Below, in pieces: positions 60,706 through 64,000 of a stretch of 64,000 nucleotides of DNA. Position 1 is the stretch's first letter. The number at the start of each line of letters is the position of its first letter. Where the stretch lies: assembly GCF_004353825.1 (NCBI RefSeq), contig NZ_SMNA01000004.1:372001-436000 (forward strand). Direction: 5' to 3'. The position numbers and the translations under genes were made by a program. This stretch comes from Occultella glacieicola. Lineage in GTDB: Bacteria > Actinomycetota > Actinomycetes > Actinomycetales > Beutenbergiaceae. The notes beneath the pieces were generated by a model, which was not told where the DNA came from, made no database searches, and was given only the letters and a program-made list of their open reading frames with translations.

Positions 60706-62445
60706 CTAGGCAGCGGCGGGCCGCACAAGGCGCCCTGCCGTCGGCTCAATCGTCCAGCCGTCGTCGATGAGCGCTGACGTCACGGTGCGCAGGTCTAGGT
60801 CGGCCACGCTCCATCCGCTGCGCAGAGCGTGTCGCAGGAGCTCGAGGTACAGGTGGCTCGGCGTCGGCACTCCCTTGCCGGCAAGCTCGCGGCCAATTAC
60901 CGCGACTTCTTCGCTGCTGGGGTCAATGAGCGACGCCTCAGCATTCTCGGCCTGGACCATCGTGAGCACGAGGTCGAGCGTGGCTACGTGCTCGAAGCCC
61001 GACGCGAGACCCTTCACGGATCGCTGGCCCTTGTTGAGGATCACGATGCGCTCGGGCTCGATTTTCAGACCCGCCGCGGCGACGGCACGCTGCACGAGTG
61101 CCCAGACCTTGCCTGACGAGTTTCCGAAGACCATCGAGACGCGGCCACCCGGTTTGAGGATCCGCCGGCACTCGCGGAGCGCATCGGTGAGTAGTTGCTC
61201 GTAACGCCCAGCGGAGCGCTTCGTCCCCGTGCTGCGGTCGATGACGGCTTCCTGTGTGACGTCCGTGAAGCCATCAAGCCAGCCCTCCTGGAAGAGGGCC
61301 ATGTCGGCGTAATACAGGTTCGACCCGAAGGGTGGATCGGTGAAGACGTAGTCAGCGCTGGCGTCAGGGATACTCAGGGCCGCTGCGCTCTCAGTGACGT
61401 ACTCGGACACTGCATTGTCAGCGTCCGAGCCATGCGCGAAGGCGCGGTCCCGGATCCACTCATCCGCGCGAGCGACCGAGACGACCTTGCGCTCAAACAG
61501 CTCGAGGACATTCCACTCATAGAAGATCGGGGCGATGTAGTAGTTCGCGTTCGCGGCGTTGAGCGGGCGCTTATGTGACCACTGGTAACGCTTGCTCGCG
61601 CGCGTCAGCGTCGCGGTGAACGCGAATAGGAGCTTGCTCGACAGCGACGCATTCTCGACCTCACGGATCTGCTGCCGTAATGCAACGAGCGCGTGCAGGT
61701 TCCGAGGCGAGTAGAACGAGGCGACGGTGGTGTGCCCGCTTTTGCCGAGCGCGGAGGCTCGGTACATCTCGCGGTCGGGCGTGATCTCTACTCGGGGGAA
61801 GTCAAGTACCTTGGTCGGCAGCTCAGGCGCCGACCGGGCGGGCTGCTCGCGCTGCTTGGACGAGCAGTCACACGAGACATAGTCGACCACCGGTTCTTCG
61901 CCGACGCGGTCGAGCCTGCTGGTGATCGCGGCAGCGCAATGCGGGCATTGCATGTTCGACTTCGACCACTTGGCAGCTTCGAGCGAGCGGTGGAAGTTGA
62001 CCGGCTCGTGGCACGAGCCGCACTCGACCAGCACGCTCCAGACGGTCTTGGACAGTCGCGCTTCACGGCCGCAGTTGTCACACGGCACTGAGTAGAGCGA
62101 GCCGACCTCAGCCTCGGCGCCCTTGAGTGCCTTGGTCCCTGCCGCTTGCAACTCCGTGCCGTCAACGAGGTTCACATAGTTCGACCCGATGTGCCGCCCG
62201 AGCACGGAGATGTCAGAGAGGCGCGAGCTGCGCCCGGTGGCGATCGCCGCCACGCCCGTCATGCCGGAGCCAGCAAACGGGTCGACGACGAGGCCACCGG
62301 GCGGGCAGTAGGCCTCAATGAACGGCGTAATCCCAGGGACGGGCACCTTGGTCAGATAGGCGTGCGCCATGTAGACGGGGTCGCCCCGCCCTACCACGAT
62401 CTCTTCGGCCATCTGGCTGATGCTACTCATAGTCTGTAGACCCAT
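60706..62445 (-). CDS. DNA methyltransferase with embedded zinc-ribbon segment
   Basis: Up to 579 residues. AdoMet motif I DPFAGSGMTGVAA near residue 54 and catalytic motif IV TDPPFGSNLYYAD near residue 366, followed by RRILKPGGRVSMVFGN. Motif I before the recognition region and motif IV after it is the alpha-class order of N6-adenine/N4-cytosine enzymes. The insert between them has CDNCG, CGSCH, CPHC and CDC, probably two zinc ribbons for target recognition. ATGs at 62445, 62430 and 62412 are possible; the first two lie within the C-box, so 62412 may be the real start if the operator overlaps the promoter. Divergent from the controller gene. Confidence 0.88.
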   Translation of the reverse strand: MGLQTMSSISQMAEEIVVGRGDPVYMAHAYLTKVPVPGITPFIEAYCPPGGLVVDPFAGSGMTGVAAIATGRSSRLSDISVLGRHIGSNYVNLVDGTELQAAGTKALKGAEAEVGSLYSVPCDNCGREARLSKTVWSVLVECGSCHEPVNFHRSLEAAKWSKSNMQCPHCAAAITSRLDRVGEEPVVDYVSCDCSSKQREQPARSAPELPTKVLDFPRVEITPDREMYRASALGKSGHTTVASFYSPRNLHALVALRQQIREVENASLSSKLLFAFTATLTRASKRYQWSHKRPLNAANANYYIAPIFYEWNVLELFERKVVSVARADEWIRDRAFAHGSDADNAVSEYVTESAAALSIPDASADYVFTDPPFGSNLYYADMALFQEGWLDGFTDVTQEAVIDRSTGTKRSAGRYEQLLTDALRECRRILKPGGRVSMVFGNSSGKVWALVQRAVAAAGLKIEPERIVILNKGQRSVKGLASGFEHVATLDLVLTMVQAENAEASLIDPSSEEVAVIGRELAGKGVPTPSHLYLELLRHALRSGWSVADLDLRTVTSALIDDGWTIEPTAGRLVRPAAA

Positions 62446-62449
62446 CGTC
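62425..62449. promoter_or_regulatory. C-box operator of the restriction-modification locus
   Basis: ACTCATAGTC-TGTA-GACCCATCGTC consists of two related half-operators with the alternating ACT...AGTC / GAC...GTC pattern known for controller-protein boxes (for example those of the AhdI/EcoRV type, as I recall them). It lies between the methyltransferase and the controller gene, 25 bases before the latter. Confidence 0.65.
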
Positions 62450-62474
62450 TGCGTAGTCCTAGCTTCGGTTCATC

Positions 62475-62714
62475 ATGATGCACGAAGCCGACAAGGCGAT
62501 GGATCTTGTCCACAGGGCTGCGTTCGGTGACCGTATCCGTGAGCTGCGCCACGCCGCCGGCTTGTCCCAGGAGGAGCTCGCCGAGGCTTCGGGACTCCAC
62601 CGCACCTACATCTCTTCGCTCGAACGCGGCCAGCGCAACGTCGGGCTGGACAACATCCACGTACTCGCGGGTGCGCTGGGCGTCACTGCTTCCACGCTAC
62701 TCGAGGACGCCTGA
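62475..62714 (+). CDS. Controller (C) protein of the restriction-modification locus, XRE fold
   Basis: 79 residues from the ATG at 62475; the ATG at 62499, after AAGGCG, would give 71, the usual C-protein size. FGDRIRELRHAAGLSQEELAEASGLHRTYISSLERGQRNVGLDNIHVLAGALGV is the standard C-protein sequence, with the recognition helix HRTYISSLERG. Such proteins first activate their own gene and the endonuclease gene and later repress, delaying restriction until the host is methylated. Three bases separate it from the next gene. Confidence 0.88.
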   Translation: MMHEADKAMDLVHRAAFGDRIRELRHAAGLSQEELAEASGLHRTYISSLERGQRNVGLDNIHVLAGALGVTASTLLEDA

Positions 62715-62717
62715 CGT

Positions 62718-64000
62718 ATGGCGTTCAAAGAGGAAGAGGACTTTGCGCGCTTCCTGACCATGGGCGCCTACGCGACCGCCGCAGTCAGTGACGACTTGGA
62801 GCGACGCGGGCACGAGATCATCGAGCTGGAACGCTACGCCAAGGCGAACAAGATCTGGATGACTAAGGTCAAGCGTCTGCGCCTAGCCGACTTGCTGTGC
62901 ATCCGCTGCGGGCGGCGCTTCGAGTCCAAGGGCAAGACAAAGCTTGAGTTCAAGTTGTCGCACTCGGGTAGGACGCCCGGCCGCGAGTGGTGGGCTGGAA
63001 TGCGCCAGGAAGACGTATTCGCGTTCGTGCGCGTACGCGTCACCGAGCATGGTCCAGATGTCGGCCAAGTCGCCTACGTGACACGGCAGGCGTTGCACGA
63101 TGCCGAGCCGTCGCTCAGGGAGGGTATGCGCAAGGCCATCGCGGACGGCGCAGAGTCGGATGTGTCGTGGCCTACCACAGTGCCGACGCAGGGTGGCGAG
63201 GTGCTCGACGTCGATGCCTCGAACAAGACCGTGGTGGTGCTCAAGGACAGCGGTCGGCGACAAACCTACAAAGGCACACACTGGGCTGCGTTCTATCCGC
63301 TGCGGGGCGTGGGCGAGCACTTCGAGGCGGGTGACGTCCTGGCAACCTGCGTTGAGCCTGCTGAAGTGACGTGCGCGGGTGACGTATGGGACTGGCGTGC
63401 CGATCTCGTAGCCAGCGACCAGGACCTGAGCTTCCCGTCGGTCAAGGCAGCGCGCTTCCTCGGGCCCGAACAGGTTGCTGACGAGCTCCGCGCGATCCAG
63501 GCCCACACAGCCAACGACTGGCGCCTGCGACTGGAGGCCGCCGCCAGTCTCGCGCCGGTGGACGAAAGGGCGACGGTCTACCTGCTCGACCGCGCAATGG
63601 ACAGCAGCGCCAAGGAAGGCGAGCAGATGGAGGCGGTCTTCACGCTCTCCGAGCTTGACACTGTGGCGGCGGTCAGAGCACTCGAAGCCATAGTGAGCGC
63701 GACCGGCAAGGTGCAGAGCGAAGTTCGCGCCGCTGCTGCATGGGGTCTCGGGCTGGGTGCGCGACCGTCGCTTGACCCGCTCCTGCCGTTGGTCTCCGAC
63801 GACGACAATGTCGTGGCACTACACGCCGCTGCGGCGATGCCGGACGTACTGCCGAGTTCGATAGTGGACGCACTGCTTGCAGCCGTTACCGACGGCTCAG
63901 TGCGTGAGGCAACATCTGCCGCTCATCTACTGGCGAGGCACGGGCACGCCCGCACGTTATTAGGCGTCCTTAACCAAATGTCCGTCGAGGTGTATCTGAT
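62718..64000 (+). CDS. Probable restriction endonuclease with PD-(D/E)XK-like site and HEAT repeats, cut by window edge
   Basis: 427 codons visible from the ATG at 62718, no stop before the window ends. Residues 56-80 read LADLLCIRCGRRFESKGKTK: an aspartate followed by ExK with an embedded CxxC, compatible with a PD-(D/E)XK nuclease core with a zinc site. A central beta-rich part (TVVVLKDSGRRQTYKGTHWAAF) follows. From about residue 285 to the edge the protein is a series of HEAT/PBS-lyase-like repeats (EVRAAAAWGLGLGARPSLDPLLPLVSDDD, VVALHAAAAMPDVLP, SVREATSAAHLLARHG). Its place after the C gene is that of the restriction subunit. Cleavage itself is inferred. Confidence 0.65.
   Translation, partial: MAFKEEEDFARFLTMGAYATAAVSDDLERRGHEIIELERYAKANKIWMTKVKRLRLADLLCIRCGRRFESKGKTKLEFKLSHSGRTPGREWWAGMRQEDVFAFVRVRVTEHGPDVGQVAYVTRQALHDAEPSLREGMRKAIADGAESDVSWPTTVPTQGGEVLDVDASNKTVVVLKDSGRRQTYKGTHWAAFYPLRGVGEHFEAGDVLATCVEPAEVTCAGDVWDWRADLVASDQDLSFPSVKAARFLGPEQVADELRAIQAHTANDWRLRLEAAASLAPVDERATVYLLDRAMDSSAKEGEQMEAVFTLSELDTVAAVRALEAIVSATGKVQSEVRAAAAWGLGLGARPSLDPLLPLVSDDDNVVALHAAAAMPDVLPSSIVDALLAAVTDGSVREATSAAHLLARHGHARTLLGVLNQMSVEVYL

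Noticed and set aside
60512-60709. 65-codon plus-strand frame starting with TTG
   Set aside because: No ribosome binding site, no recognisable domain, and it overlaps the methyltransferase 3' end; probably remnant sequence.

Overview
The window is high-GC DNA from a Gram-positive actinobacterium. Codons end in G or C, GTG starts are common, and the gene set includes an actinobacterial hut pathway, meso-diaminopimelate dehydrogenase, DUF2510 and DUF4352 proteins and several lipoprotein sugar-ABC systems. A member of Micrococcales (Beutenbergia/Ruania/Georgenia-like) is my inference; no rRNA or other marker settles it.

Layout. 1-9.8 kb: the 5' end of a secreted Ig-repeat protein, a TPR-GNAT acetyltransferase, an xdhABC operon (molybdenum hydroxylase), an alpha/beta hydrolase and an AlkD-like protein. 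9.8-26.3 kb: ddh, a frameshifted secreted protein, and a complete four-enzyme histidine degradation route split over three loci (hutUI, hutH, hutG), with a SulP transporter and an IclR regulator. A shared 16-bp palindrome lies before hutU/sulP, hutH and the IclR gene and is the likely hut operator. Within this block also lie an ECF42-type sigma factor operon with its DGPF/YCII partner and a degraded toxin-antitoxin pair. 26.3-34.2 kb: small stress/housekeeping genes, an ArsR-SRPBCC-reductase operon, an MFS carrier and an orphan protein built like an extracellular contractile injection system (eCIS) effector, plus a decayed copy of its N-terminus.

34.2-49.1 kb: two carbohydrate ABC uptake operons, each beside its LacI regulator. 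The first regulator carries a second, C-terminal XRE-type DNA-binding domain. The second is flanked by well-formed operators and a small ORF. An FAD oxidoreductase and a family-1-like glycosidase are the catabolic partners. 49.1-56.2 kb: a DUF4352 protein, a histidine kinase and its probable response regulator separated by an aldehyde dehydrogenase/FAH-family pair that looks like the lower half of a Weimberg-type pentose route.

56.2-64 kb is an accessory region with several broken genes: an HNH endonuclease, relics of a nuclease (SNase) and a YCII gene, a candidate HEPN protein, an IS transposase relic and short repeats. Two features stand out. On the minus strand at 59660-59729, all four stems of one tRNA are present in circularly permuted order (3' half before 5' half). 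At 60.7-64 kb a restriction-modification locus has a methyltransferase divergent from a controller (C) protein with a recognisable C-box, followed by a nuclease-like protein with HEAT repeats that runs off the window.

A 14-bp palindrome, GCTTCCGCGGAAGC, occurs six times. Five copies lie inside genes and are always read as Ala-Ser-Ala-Glu-Ala.
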